A stretch of DNA of 64,000 nucleotides. Source: Marthasterias glacialis (taxonomy: Eukaryota > Echinodermata > Asteroidea > Forcipulatida > Asteriidae). The notes beneath the pieces are model-generated. The model searched no databases. It saw only the letters and a program-made list of their open reading frames with translations, and had not been told where the DNA came from. Position numbers and translations under genes: made by a program. Shown one piece after another: positions 34,232 through 49,700 of this stretch; the stretch's first letter is position 1, and the number at the start of each line of letters is the position of its first letter. The DNA lies in the NCBI GenBank assembly GCA_911728455.2, contig OU452239.1:13271515-13335514 (forward strand), in the 5' to 3' direction.

Positions 34232-37200
34232 TTGTTCCGCCTTCGAGACCTTTTGAGCCTCTCGCCTTTTTTAAATAGCGCCCTCTAGTGTTAACTTTGT
34301 TTACATATCTCAACTATACAAACAGTTCACTAAGTCCTTTTGTTCCGCAGTTTGCAGCTCCAAATTCCATTTTTTGCCCTGATTCAATCACAATCTGTAA
34401 GTTCTTATTCTGCCTTCTTTATAAAGCATACCATTTACCAGCTGTCTCTTTTTGATTAGTTTTATAAAGATAGTTTATTAAGAAAATAGTGTTTCGTCAA
34501 AACATATCTCATGACTAAAGCTTTTTCTTCTTCAAAATGATTTTTTTCTTTTTTGTCTCTTTCCCTTCAGCTTTTTCTGTTTTCATTGTAACAGCGCCTT
34601 GAGCACCTTTGGTGGATATGTGCGCTTTATAAGACTTCGTTATTATTATTATTATTGTCAAATACTACATCATGTACGTTACATGTACGTTTTACACATG
34701 TGTACATTGTGTACTGTCTATTATATCCAAACTTTGTCCGGAAACTGGGCAAATATTACGTGTGGTTCATTAAGCTACTTTTTTATTATTTCACTTATGC
34801 AACGATATTGTGCGTATTGTTTCTTTATACTCAAAATGTATCCTTTATTTTTGTTTATTGCAGTTTCACACTGGTTCCATTAAAACGAAGCACTCAACAG
34901 TGGAAAAGTGTTTAGCCTCTGACTAATTTTGTACAAACACATAGTGAGGTCAGAAGAGTGAAAAGATTAGCTTTACAACCAAGCATCAATCTTCATCAAA
35001 TGGTACTACGCTGCAACACTGTTCATCAAAATGTCATCTCCTTCACCGAACTGGGAGGTACGCTCAGAGTGCAGACCTTCATCCTCATCTTCACGACATT
35101 CAAACAAGTCACACATCAGCTTGGCTGCAGTAGAGGCACGTGCTAAAGCAGAAGCCGCTCGTGAAGCTGAGTCTGCTTTAGCTGCAGCCAAGACACTAGA
35201 GGCAGCTGCAAACATCCAATCAACTAAAGACAGAGCAAGCCTCAGTTATCTTGATCCACCAGCTAAAGCCGACGAACGTACAGAAGAGTACATAAAGGAA
35301 CATTTCGACCATCATCACAATGACACCGAATACCAGCCAGCTCAGATTAACCCCAATAGCAACCTTGATGAACATTCGCATCCACACAACACTGTTGTTG
35401 GGGCTGAAGTTCCCTCACCTCATCAACCCCCCTTGAATCCAGCCTATTTCTGTGCCCCATCCCCACAAGCCGGAGTTCCTAACCCGTTTTCACCCACCCT
35501 GCAAAACACCAGCGAAGTCGACCGACGATATCACGACAACGGCAGGTCAAATCCATTTCTACCCAGCCATACAGATATCTCTGACCTTACAGCCCATCTC
35601 GCTCGTCGAGACCTTCTCACAGCCGGACTCAAGGTTTTCGATAATCGGCCAGAGAACTATTTTTCATGGAAAGCCAGTTTCCGCAATGTCACACAGGGTT
35701 TGAACCTTAAAGCAAGTGAAGAACTGGATCTACTTACCTGATGGCTTGGTGGAGAGTCACTTCAGCACGCTATGAGGATCAGAGCAGTCCGCATACACAA
35801 TCCAATAGATGGCCTGAACAGGCTTTGGCAAAGGTTGGAAAAGAAATACGGGTCCCCAGAAGCCATCGAAAAGTCACTTTTCTCACGTTTGGACAACTTT
35901 CCAAAGATAGGAAATAGAGATTACTCGAAACTACAGGAGATTGCAGATCTTCTCACTGAAGTGAAGGCAGCAAAGCTTGAAGGCAATCTACCGGGACTTT
36001 CCTTCTCGGACACTTCCAGAGGGACAAACCCAATCGTTGAAAAGCTCCCTCACTATCTACAAGAGAAGTGGCTGACTCAGGGCTCGATGTACAAGAAAAA
36101 AAACATTGTGTCCCCTTCCCCCCTTTTACGTTCTTCGCCGACTTTGTGTACTCTCAGGCTGACATGAGGAATGATCCAAGCTTTGCGTTCCACATGTCCA
36201 GCATGACGAACCCTGCTGTGCAGAAGCCCTCATCAAACCAGTTCAAATCCAAGCCTTCAATCTCTGTGCATAAGACTGAGGTGGATAAACCCACAGCTTC
36301 TTCGTCCAACTCCAATAAACAGCTGGACCCAGACAAGCAATGCCCCATCCACAAGAAACCCCACTTCCTGAAAAAGTGCCGAGGGTTCAGAGGCAAACCA
36401 CTGGAGGAGAGGAAGGCCTTTCTGAAAGAGTTTGCCATTTGTTACAGGTGCTGCGCTTCTACTTCCCACATGGCGAAAGACTGCAACGTTGAAATCCGCT
36501 GCACCGAGTGTGACAGTGATCGCCATGTATCAGCCCTCCATAACGGTCAACCACCTTGGAAAACGGACAACCCTTCACCTGTTCAGAACCATGGTGGGGA
36601 GCGAGCCAATAAAGAGCCTCTGGTAGCCTCCACAAGCTGCACAGATGTTTGCAGAGATGGTCTGACCGGAAAATCATGTTCCAAGATTTGTCTCGTCAGC
36701 GTGTACCCACACAGGCAACCCGAGAAGAAGGTGAAAGTGTACGTGATGTTAGATGATCAAAGCAACCGATCAGTCGCCAGGTCCACCTTCTTTGACATGT
36801 TCGACATCCATGGAAACATCTCTCCCTACGAACTCCGCACATGTGCTGGCACAACAGGCACTCGTGGAAGGAGAGTCGACGGCTGCATACTACAGTCAGT
36901 AGATGAAGAAGTCCAACTGTCATTGCCACCACTCATCGAGTGCGATTCCATCCCGAACAACAGGGACGAAATTCCAACTCCTGAAGCCGCAAGTCATCCT
37001 CCTCACCTGAAAGACATCGCCCACATGATTCCCCGCTTGATCAAACAGCCGATATTCTCCTACTACTAGGCAGAGATGTCATACAGGCCCACAAGGTTCG
37101 CAGCCAGTGCAACGGACCTCACAACGCCCCCTATGCTCAACGCTTGGACTTAGGGTGGGTCATAGTGGGAGATGTCTGCCTAGGAGGAGCTCACAAGCCA

Positions 37201-40200
37201 GCTGTTAATACCTTCAAAACCAACATTCTTGACAATGGCCGTCCCAGCTACTTGACACCGTGCCAGAGCAAAATACATGTAAGGGAGAAATTCACAAACA
37301 AGACTCCCAGTCATGAGAGACAACCAGTAGACACTATCGGCTCTGACATCTTCCTTGAGTCCCCCGATGACTACAAAATGGCACCGTCAGCTGAAGACAG
37401 CATCTTTCTCTCCATCATGACAGAAGAATTTGTCAAAGACGACGCTAATAGTTGGGTGGGTCCTCTACCTTTTCGTTCTCCTCGACAGCGTCTACCGAAC
37501 AACAGACAACAGGTATTGAACCGCCTTCTCTTCGTCGGACGCTTCTCAAGAAACCTGAGATGAAGGACCACTACATCAGCTTCATTGAGAAGATTTTTAA
37601 CAATGGTCATGCAGAATTAGCGCCGCCACTCCAGCCAGACCAAGAATGCTGGTACCTACCCAGTTTTGGTGTTTACCACCCGAAGAAACCAGGTCAAATC
37701 AGAATTGTGTTTGATTCCAGTTCTCAACATGGCAACGTATCCCTGAATGATGTACTCCTCAGAGGTCCAGATCTTAACAATAGTTTGCTGGGCGTTCTCA
37801 TCCGCTTCACGTCTGAACCAATAGCCATCGTGGCCGACATCCAGCAGATGTTTCATAGCTTTCTCGTCAAGGACGAACACAGGGACTACCTCCTCTTCCT
37901 TTGGTTTGACAACCACGACCTTGATGGAGAAGTCCTTGACTATCGCATGAGGGTCCATGTTTTGGCAACAGTCCGTCACCAGCTGTAGCGATCTACGGAC
38001 TCAAGAGAACGGCTGCAGAGGGGCAAGAAGAGTACAGGGATGAAGCGAGACTTTTTGTCGACTGTCATTTCTAAGTCGATGATGGGCTTAAGTCATTCTC
38101 CGGTGTGAGCGAAGCTGTTGATGTGCTGAAGAAAACACAAGACATGCTTGCACAATCCAATCTTCAACTCCACAAAATCGCGTCCAACAGCTCAGACGTC
38201 ATGAAAGCCTTTCCTAGAGAAGAACTCGCCAAAGAGCTTCAGAGTCTTGACCTTGGACAAGACTCCCCTCAAACTCAGCGAAGCTTGGGACTTCAGTGGG
38301 ACTTGGCAACAGACACTTTTACATTCCAAGTGACGATCAGCGACAAGCCATTCACCAGACGTGGGGTATTGTCCACCATCAACAGCCTGTTTGATCCCCT
38401 CAGATTTGCTGCTCCAGTAAGCATCCAGGGTCGCTCCATCCTTAGAGAACTCAACCGTGACTCCTGCGACTGGGACACACCTCTTCCCAAACAGAGGTAC
38501 GAAGAATGGACGAGATGGAAGGACTCCCTACAAGATTTCCAGGAGAAGATCCCAAGGATGTACACTACTCTCCAACTCTCTCAAGCCCAGAAGCGTGAGT
38601 TATATGTCTTCTGTGATGCGTCAACTAAAGCAATTGGTGCTGTCTCTTACCTCAAGGTCACAGATGCTGAGGGACACTGCGAAGTAGGATTTATCTGTGG
38701 CAAGGCTAAGCTTGCTCCAAAGCCCGAACCCACGATCCCTCGTCTGGAACTCGGAGCAGCTGTTTTGGCCGTAGAAATCGCAGAGACAGTCCAAGATGAA
38801 CTAGATGTGCATCTGCACGCAGTCAAATTCTTCAGTGACAGCAAAGTTGTGCTTGGTTATATCTACGAGACCAGACGTTTCTATGTGTACATCCAAAACC
38901 GAGTACAGCGCATCAAACGCTCCTCTGAAGCAAGCCAGTGGAACTATGTTCCCACAAACCTGAATCCTGCTGACCATGCTACCAGAGCATTACCAGCGTC
39001 CGAATTATCTTCATCAACCTGGCTCACTGGACCTGCATTTCTCTGTGGCCCCAAACACAGTTCCCCTACCCTATGTCAGGAGACATTCGACTTGGTTGAT
39101 CCTGAAAGTAACGCGGAAGTAAGACCCCAAGCGACCAGCTGTGCCACAGTTGTTTCTGAAGCAAGTCTGACGAGCGTACGTTTCGAACGCTTCTCTAGTT
39201 GGAGGTCTCTTCAGAATGCCATTTCAAGACTTGCCCACATCGCTCACTCCCTTTCTCAAGCAGAAGAGGGCAGCCCTTGTCGAGGGTCGCACCTGTGTAA
39301 AGACAGGCCAGCTGACTCAAGCAAAGGTGACAATTATTCATGTCGTCCAGACGGAAACCTATGCAGACGAGATCAGATGTCTTAAAAATGGTCAAACCAT
39401 TCCCAGGTCCAGTCCACTTCAGAAGTTACACCCCTTTGTTGACAAAGACGGTCCTCTCAGGGTTGGGGTCGACTTGAGAAAGCCGAGCTCTCCGCTGACG
39501 AGTCACACCCTGTGATAATCCCAAAGAAATGCCATGTCACCACGCTTATCATCAAACACTACCACGAAGAAGTACGCCATCAGGGCAGACACTTCACTGA
39601 AGGGGCCGTAAGAGCAGCCGGTTTATGGGTTCTTGGTGGTAAGCGAGTCATCAGCAGCATACTCTACCACTGTGTGATCTGTCGGAGACTGCGAGGCAAG
39701 CAACAAGAGCAGTTAATGGCAGACTTACCTTCAGACCATCTCAGTGCTAACCCGCCCTTCACTTATGTAGGCCTTGATGTTTTTGGCCCCTGGACAGTCA
39801 CAGCCCGCAGAACAAGAGGAGGCCAGGCCAACAACAAGCGATGGGCCGTGATCTTCACATGCATGGCTACACGCGCTGTTCACATCGAAGTGATTGAGTC
39901 AATGGACACGTCTAGCTTCGTGAACGCTCTCAGACGATTCTTTGCCTTCAGGGGACCTGCAAAGCTGCTGAGGTCCGATTGCGGTACTAACTTCATAGGA
40001 GCCTGCAAGGAACTCGGAATCAATTCATCAGGACGTCAGAATGAGCAGATTGAGCGTGTCCTCTCCGGTAACAAGTGTGAGTGGCAGTTCAACCCCCCTC
40101 ACGCTTCGCACATGGGCGGCAGCTGGGAAAGGATGATTGGCATTGCTCGTCGCATTCTCGATGCCATGCTGCTTCAACTCGGACCAGGCGTTCTAACTCA

Positions 40201-40734
40201 CGAAGTGCTGACAACTCTAATGGCAGAGGTGACTGCGATCATCAATGCCAGGCCACTTACTCCGGTCTCCACAGATCCTGAGCATCCTTCCATTCTGACA
40301 CCAGCGACACTCCTTACACAGAAAGTTGGTACACCCTCCGTCTCTCCAGGAGAGTTCGATGATAAGGATCCCTTCAGATGTCAATGGTGCCGTGTCCAGA
40401 GATTAGCTGACGTGTTCTGGAAAAGGTGGAAGCAAGAGTACCTCCACAACCTTCAGACGCGTGCTAAGTGGACATCTGAGAAACCAAACTTGCAAGTCGG
40501 AGATGTCGTCCTCATGAAAGACTCTCAAGCCAAGAGGAATGAATGGCCCCTTGGGATTATCACCAGAACCTTTCCAAGCGATAACGGGAGAGTCAGGAAG
40601 ATCGAAGTGAAGATCGTCCGAAGTGGAGAACTGAAGCTGTTCTTGAGACCTGTGACTGAAGTTGTTCTTCTTCTTGCCAAAGACTCTGTCAAGTAGATAG
40701 TAGTCACCACGAAACGTGTGCTAGTTTTGACTTT
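34232..40734 (+). mobile_element. BEL/Pao LTR retroelement, broken fossil
   Basis: A single BEL/Pao-family element, plus strand. A leader or 5' terminal-repeat region lies at about 34.2-35.0 kb. Then come a gag region with an Ala/Lys/Glu-rich coil and zinc knuckles (about 35.0-36.6 kb), an aspartic protease region (about 36.6-37.1 kb), reverse transcriptase and RNase H (about 37.1-39.0 kb), and integrase with its zinc-binding start, catalytic core and C-terminal domain (about 39.5-40.7 kb). The order is that of the family. It is broken, with roughly half a dozen disruptions, and no 3' terminal-repeat partner is seen before the right satellite begins. It is not young, but the domains remain easy to recognise, so it is of moderate age. 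Confidence 0.92.
34570..34665 (+). mobile_element. LINE 3' tail inside the BEL/Pao leader
   Basis: GTAACAGCGCCTTGAGCACC, then GGATATGTGCGCTTTATAA, then a short ATT microsatellite. This resembles the conserved 3' end and (ATT)n terminus of CR1/L2-like LINEs in many marine animals. Its upstream limit is unclear. If right, a 5'-truncated LINE landed in the leader of the BEL/Pao element. Confidence 0.55.
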
Positions 40735-43700
40735 TTTTAGTATTTATTTTTTTAGTATTATTTAATATTATTTAGTTTAATTTAGTTTTATTTAGTATTA
40801 TTTAGTATTTAGTATTGTTTAGTATTATTTAGTATTATTTAATATTATTTTGTCTTATTTAGTATTATTTAGTATTATTTAGTATTATTTAATATTATTT
40901 ATAAAATAATTTAATATTATTTAATATTATTTAGTATTATTTAATATTATTTAGTATTATTTAAAGTTATTTAGTATTATTTGATATTATTTAGTATCAT
41001 TTAGTAGTATTTAGTAGTATTTTCTATTTTTAGGTTTATTTAGTATAACTTAGTATTATTTAGTGTTATTTTCTTTATTTAGTTTCATTTAGTATTATTT
41101 AGTATTATTTAGTTTTTTTAATATTATTTAGTATTATTTAGTATTATTTAGTTTTTTTTATATTATTTAGTATTATTTAGTATTTTTTAGTACAACTTAA
41201 TATTAATTAGTATTATTTAGAATTATTTAGAATTATTAGTATAACGTAGTATTATTTAGTATAACTTAGTATAATTTAATAATAATTAGTATTATTTAGA
41301 ATTATTTTCTATATTTAGGTTTATTTAGTATAACTTAGTATTATTTAGTATTATTTAGTATTATTTAGTATTATGTATTATTATTTAATATTATTTTGTC
41401 TTATTTAGTATTATTTAATATTATTTAATATTATTTAGTGTTATTTTTTTATTTAGTTTCATTTAGTATTATTTAGTATTATTTAGTTTTTTTTAATATC
41501 ATTTAGTATTATTAAGCTTTTTTATATTATTTAGTATTATTTAGTATTATTTAGTTCTTTTTAGTACAACTTAATATTAATAAGTATTATTTAGAATTAT
41601 TTAGTACAACGTAGTATTATTTAGTATAACTTAGTATAATTTAATAATAATTAGTATTATTTAGAATTATTTTCTATATTTAGGTTTATTTAGTATAACT
41701 TAGTATTATTTAGTATTATTTAGTATTATTTAATATTATTTAATATTATTTAGTATTATTTAATATTATTTAATATTATTTAGTATTATTTAGTATTATT
41801 TTGTATTATTTAGTATTATTTAGTATTACTTAGTATTATTTGGTATTATTTAGTATAACTTGGTATTATTTAATAGTATTTAGTAGTATTTAGTAGTATT
41901 TTCAATTTTAGGTTTATTTAGTATGACTTAGTATTATTTAGTGTTATTTTCTATATTTAGTTTCATTTAGTATTTTTTTAGTATTATTTAGTATTATTTA
42001 GTATTACTTGGTATTATTGAGTATTATTTAGGTTTATTTAGTATAATTTAATAGTATTTAGTAGTACTTAGTATTATTTAGTATTATTTTGTATTATTTA
42101 GTATTATTTAATATTATCTAGTATTATTTTGTCTTATTTAGTATTATTTAATATTATTTAATATTATTTAGTATTATTTATTATTATTTTGTATTATTTA
42201 GTATTATTTGGTAGTATTTAGTATGATTTAGTAGTATTTTCTATTTTTAGGTTTATTTAGTATAACTTAGTATTATTTAGTGTTATTTTCTATATTTTCT
42301 ATATTTAGTTTCATTTAGTAATTAGTAAAATCTAATATTATTTAATTTTATTTAGTATTATTTAATTTTATTCAGTATTATTTAGTATTATTTGATATTA
42401 TTTAATATTATTTAGTATTATTTAATATTATTTAGTATTATTTAATGTTATTTAGTATTATTTGATATTATTTAGTATCATTTAGTAGTATTTAGTAGTA
42501 TTTAGTAGTATTTTCTATTTTTAGGTTTATTTAGTATAACTTAGTATTATTTAGTGTTATTTTCTTTATTTAGTTTCATTTAGTATTATTTAGTATTATT
42601 TAGTTTTTTTAATATTATTTAGTATTATTTAGTATTATTTAGGTTTTTTTTATATTATTTAGTATTATTTAGTATTTTTTAGTACAACTTAATATTAATT
42701 AGTATTATTTAGAATTATTTAGAATTATTAGTATAACGTAGTATTATTTAGTATAACTTAGTATAATTTAATAATAATTAGTATTATTTAGAATTATTTT
42801 CTATATTTAGGTTTATTTATTATAACTTAGTATTATTTAGTATTATTTAGTATTATTTAGTATTATGTATTATTATTTAATATTATTTTGTCTTATTTAG
42901 TATTATTTAATATTATTTAGTGTTATTTTTTTATTTAGTTTCATTTAGTATTATTTAGTATTATTTAGTTTTTTTTAATATCATTTAGTATTATTAAGTT
43001 TTTTTATATTATTTAGTATTATTTAGTATTATTTAGTTCTTTTTAGTACAACTTAATATTAATTAGTATTATTTAGAATTATTTAGTATAACGTAGTATT
43101 ATTTAGTATAACTTAGTATAATTTAATAATAATTAGTATTATTTAGAATTATTTTCTATATTTAGGTTTATTTAGTATAACTCAGTATTATTTAGTATTA
43201 TTTAGTATTATTTAATATTATTTAATATTATTTAGTATTATTTAATATTATTTAATATTATTTAGTATTATTTTGTATTATTTAGTATTATTTAGTATTA
43301 CTTAGTATTATTTGGTATTATTTAGTATAACTTGGTATTATTTAATAGTATTTAGTAGTATTTAGTAGTATTTTCAACTTTAGGTTTATTTAGTATGACT
43401 TAGTATTATTTAGTGTTATTTTCTATATTTAGTTTCATTTAGTATTTTTTAGTATTATTTAGTATTATTTAGTATTACTTGGTATTATTGAGTATTATTT
43501 AGGTTTATTTAGTATAATTTAATAGTATTTAGTAGTACTTAGTTTTATTTAGTATTATTTTGTATTATTTAGTATTATTTAATATTATCTAGTATTATTT
43601 TGTCTTATTTAGTATTATTTAATATTATTTAATATTATTTAGTATTATTTATTATTATTTTGTATTATTTAGTATTATTTGGTAGTATTTAGTATGATTT

Positions 43701-46700
43701 AGTAGTATTTTCTATTTTTAGGTTTATTTAGTATAACTTAGTATTATTTAGTGTTATTTTCTATATTTTCTATATTTAGTTTCATTTAGTAATTAGTATT
43801 ATCTAATATTATTTAATTTTGTTTAGTATTATTTAATTTTATTCAGTATTATTTAGTATTATTTGATATTATTTAATATTATTTAGTATTATTTAATATT
43901 ATTTAGTATTATTTAATGTTATTTAGTATTATTTGATATTATTTAGTATCATTTAGTAGTATTTAGTAGTATTTAGTAGTATTTAGTAGTATTTTCTATT
44001 TTTAGGTTTATTTAGTATAACTTAGTATTATTTAGTGTTATTTTCTTTATTTAGTTTCATTTAGTATTATTTAGTATTATTTAGTTTTTTTAATATTATT
44101 TAGTATTATTTAGTATTATTTAGTATTTTTTAGTACAACTTAATATTAATTAGTATTATTTAGAATTATTTAGAATTATTAGTATAACGTAGTATTATTT
44201 AGTATAACTTAGTATAATTTAATAATAATTAGTATTATTTAGAATTATTTTCTATATTTAGGTTTATTTAGTATAACTTAGTATTATTTAGTATTATTTA
44301 GTATTATTTAGTATTATGTATTATTATTTAATATTATTTTGTCTTATTTAGTATTATTTAATATTATTTAATATTATTTAGTGTTATTTTTTTATTTAGT
44401 TTCATTTAGTATTATTTAGTATTATTTAGTTTTTTTTAATATCATTTAGTATTATTAAGTTTTTTTATATTATTTAGTATTATTTAGTATTATTTAGTTC
44501 TTTTTAGTACAACTTAATATTAATTAGTATTATTTAGAATTATTTAGTATAACGTAGTATTATTTAGTATAACTTAGTATAATTTAATAATAATTAGTAT
44601 TATTTAGAATTATTTTCTATATTTAGGTTTATTTAGTATAACTTAGTATTATTTAGTATTATTTAGTATTATTTAGTATTATTTAATATTATTTAATATT
44701 ATTTAGTATTATTTAATATTATTTAGTATTATTTTGTATTATTTAGTATTATTTAGTATTACTTAGTATTATTTGGTATTATTTAGTATAACTTGGTATT
44801 ATTTAATAGTATTTAGTAGTATTTAGTAGTATTTTCAATTTTAGGTTTATTTAGTATGACTTAGTATTATTTAGTGTTATTTTCTATATTTAGTTTCATT
44901 TAGTATTTTTTAGTATTATTTAGTATTATTTAGTATTACTTGGTATTATTGAGTATTATTTAGGTTTATTTAGTATAATTTAATAGTATTTAGTAGTACT
45001 TAGTATTATTTAGTATTATTTTGTATTATTTAGTATTATTTAATATTATCTAGTATTATTTTGTCTTATTTAGTATTATTTAATATTATTTAATATTATT
45101 TAGTATTATTTATTATTATTTTGTATTATTTAGTATTATTTGGTAGTATTTAGTATGATTTAGTAGTATTTTCTATTTTTAGGTTTATTTAGTATAACTT
45201 AGTATTATTTAGTGTTATTTTCTATATTTTCTATATTTAGTTTCATTTAGTAATTAGTATTATCTAATATTTAATTTTATTTAGTATTATTTAATTTTAT
45301 TCAGTATTATTTAGTATTATTTGATATTATTTAATATTATTTAGTATTATTTAATATTATTTAGTATTATTTAATGTTATTTAGTATTATTTGATATTAT
45401 TTAGTATCATTTAGTAGTATTTAGTAGTGTTTAGTAGTATTTTCTATTTTTAGGTTTATTTAGTATAACTTAGTATTATTTAGTGTTATTTTCTTTATTT
45501 AGTTTCATTTAGTATTATTTAGTATTATTTAGTTTTTTTAATATTATTTAGTATTATTTAGTATTATTTAGGTTTTTTTATATTATTTAGTATTATTTAG
45601 TATTTTTTAGTACAACTTAATATTAATTAGTATTATTTAGAATTATTTAGAATTATTAGTATAACGTAGTATTATTTAGTATAACTTAGTATAATTTAAT
45701 AATAATTAGTATTATTTAGAATTATTTTCTATATTTAGGTTTATTTAGTATAACTTAGTATTATTTAGTATAACTTAGTATTATTTAATAGTATTTAGTA
45801 TTATTTGGTTTTATTTAATATTATTTAATATTATTGAGTATTATTTATTATTATTTAGTATTATTTAGTATTATTTAATATCATTTAATATTATTTAGTA
45901 TAACTTAGTATTATTTAGTATTATTTAATAGTATTTGATATTATTTAGTTTTATTTAGTATTATTTAATATTATTTAATATTATTTGGTATTATTTAGTA
46001 TTATTTAGTATTATTGGGTATTATTTAATATTATTTAGTATTATTTGATATTATTTAGTATTATTTAGTAATACTTAGTATTATTGAGTATTACTTAGTA
46101 TTATTTAATATTATTTGGTATTATTTAGTATTATTTAGTATTATTTGATATTATTTAGTATTATTTGATATTATTTATTATTATTTTATATTATTGAGTA
46201 TTATTTAATATCATTTACTATTATTTAGTATTATTTAATATTATTTAGTATTATTTAGTATTATTTAATAGTATTTGATATTATTTAGTATTATTTAATA
46301 TTATTTAATATTATGTCGTATTATTTAGTATTATTTAGTATTATTTAGTATTATTTAATATTATTTAGTATTATTTAATATTATTTAGTATTATTTAATA
46401 TTATTTAGTATTATTCAGTATTATTTAGTATTATTTAGTATTATTTAGTATTTAGTATTATTTAATATTATTTGATATTATTTGATATTATTTAATATAA
46501 TTTAGTATTATTTAATATTATTTAGTTTTATTTAGTATTATTTAGTATTATGTAATATTATTTAGTATTTTTTAGTATTATTTAGTATTATTTAATATCA
46601 TTTAATATTATTTAGTATTATTTAGTATTATTTAATATCATTTAATATTATTTAGTATTATTTAATATCATTTAATATTATTTGGTATTATTTAGTATTA

Positions 46701-49700
46701 TTTAGTATTATTTGATATTATTTAGTTTTATTTAGTATTATTGGGTATTATTTAATATTATTTAGTATTATTGTGTATTATTTAGTATAACTTAGTATTA
46801 TTTATTATTATTTAGTATTATTTAATATTATTTAGTATTATTTAGTATTATTTAATATTATTTAGTATTATTTAGTATTATTTAATATCATTTAATATTA
46901 TTTAGTATTAGTTAGTATTATTTAGTATTATTTAATATTATTTGGTATTATTTAGTATTATTTAATATTATTTAATATTATTTGGTATTATTTAGTCTTA
47001 TTTAGTATTATTTAGTATTATTGGGTATTATTTAATATTATTTAGCATTATTTTATATATTATTTAGCATTATTTTATATATTATTTAGTATTATTTAGT
47101 ATTACTTAGTATTATTGAGTATTACTTAGTATTATTTAATATTATTTAGTATTATTTAGTATTATTTGGTATTATTTAGTATTGTTTAGTATTATTTGGT
47201 ATTATTTAGTATTATTTAGTATTATTTAATATTATTGAGTATTATTTAGTATTATTTAATATTATTTAGTATTATTTAATATTATTTAGTATTATTTAGT
47301 ATTATTTAGTATTATTTAGTATTATTTGATATTATTTGATATTATTTAGTATTATTTGATATTATTTAATATTATTTGATATTATTTAATATTATTTAGT
47401 ATTATTTAATATTATTTAGTTTTATTTAGTATCATTTAGTATTATTTAATATTATTTAATATTTTTTAGCATTATTTAGTATTATTTAATATCATTTAAT
47501 ATTATTTAGTATTATTTAGTATTATTTAATATCATTTAATATTATTTAGTATTATTTAATATCATTTAATATTATTTAGTATTATTTAGTATTATTTAGT
47601 ATTATTTAGTATTATTTAGTATTATTTAATAGTTTTTGATATTATTTAGTTTTATTCAGTATTATTTAATATTATTTAATATTATTTGGTATTATTTAGT
47701 ATTATTTAGTATTATTGGGTATTATTTAGTATAACTTAGTATTATTTAATATTATTTAGTATTATTTAATAATATTCAGTTTTATTTAGTATTATTTTGT
47801 ATTTTTTAGTAGTATATAGTTTTATTTAGTATTATTTAGTAGTATTTAATATTTTTTTTATTTTAAGATTTATTTAGTATAATTTAGTGTTATTTTCTCT
47901 ATTTAGTTTCATTTAGTATTATTCAGTATTATTTAGTAGTATTTAGTAGTATTTCGTATTATTTAGTAATATTTAGTTTTATTTAGTAATATTTTATATC
48001 ATTTGGTTTTATTTTGTATTATTTAATATTATTTCGTATTATTTAGTATTATTTAGTATTATTTAGTATTATTTAATATTATTTAGTATTATTTAATATT
48101 ATTTAGTATTATTTAATATTATTTAGTATTACTTAGTATTATTTAGTATTATTTAGTATTTAGTATTATTTGATATTATTTGATATTATTTGATATTATT
48201 TAATATTATTTGATATTATATAATATAATTTAGTATTATTTAATATTATTTAGTTTTATTTAGTATTATTTAGTATTATTTAATATTATTTAGTATTTTT
48301 TAGTATTATTTAGTATTATTTAATATCATTTAATATTATTTAGTATTATTTAGTATTATTTAATATCATTTAATATTATTTAGTATTATTTAATATCATT
48401 TAATATTATTTAGTATTATTTAGTATTATTTAGTATTATTTAATAGTATTTGATATTATTTAGTTTTATTTAGTATTATTGGGTATTATTTAATATTATT
48501 TAGTATTATTGAGTATTATTTAGTATAACTTAGTATTATTTATTATTATTTAGTATTATTTATTATTATTTAGTATTATTTAGTATTATTTAATATTATT
48601 TAGTATTATTTAGTATTATTTAATATCATTTAATATTATTTAGTATTAGTTAGTATTATTTAGTAATATTTAATATTATTTGGTATTATTTAGTATTTAA
48701 TATTATTTAATATTATTTGGTAATATTTAGTATTATTTAGTATTATTTAGTATTATTTAGCATTATTTTATATATTATTTAGCATTATTTTATATATTAT
48801 TTAGTATTATTTAGTATTACTTAGTATTATTGAGTATTACTTAGTATTATTTAATATTATTTAGTATTATTTAGTATTATTTGGTATTATTTAGTATTGT
48901 TTAGTATTATTTGATATTATTTAGTATTTTTTGGTATTATTTAGTATTATTTAGTATTATTTAATATTATTGAGTATTATTTAGTATTATTTAATATTAT
49001 TTAGTATTATTTAATATTATTTAGTATTATTTAGTATTATTTAGTATTATTTGATATTATTTAGTATTATTTGATATTATTTAACATTATTTGATATTAT
49101 TTAATATTATTTAGTATTATTTAATATTATTTAGTTTTATTTAGTATCATTTAGTATTATTTAATATTATTTAGTATTTTTTAGTATTGTTTAGTATTAT
49201 TTAATATCATTTAATATTATTTAGTATTATTTAGTATTATTTAATATCATTTAATATTATTTAGTATTATTTAATATCATTTAATATTATTTAGTATTAT
49301 TTAGTATTATTTAGTATTATTTAATAGTATTTGATATTATTTAGTTTTATTTAGTATTATTTAATATTATTTAATATTATTTGGTATTATTTAGTATTAT
49401 TTAGTATTATTGGGTATTATTTAGTATAACTTAGTATTATTTAATATTATTTAGTATTATTTAATAATATTCAGTTTTATTTAGTATTATTTTGTATTTT
49501 TTAGTAGTATATAGTTTTATTTAGTATTATTTAGTAGTATTTAATATTTTTTTTATTTTAAGATTTATTTAGTATAATTTAGTATTATTTTCTCTATTTT
49601 ATTTAGTATTATTCAGTATTATTTAGTAGTATTTAGTAGTATTTCGTATTATTTAGTAATATTTAGTTTTATTTAGTAATATTTTATATCATTTGGTTTT

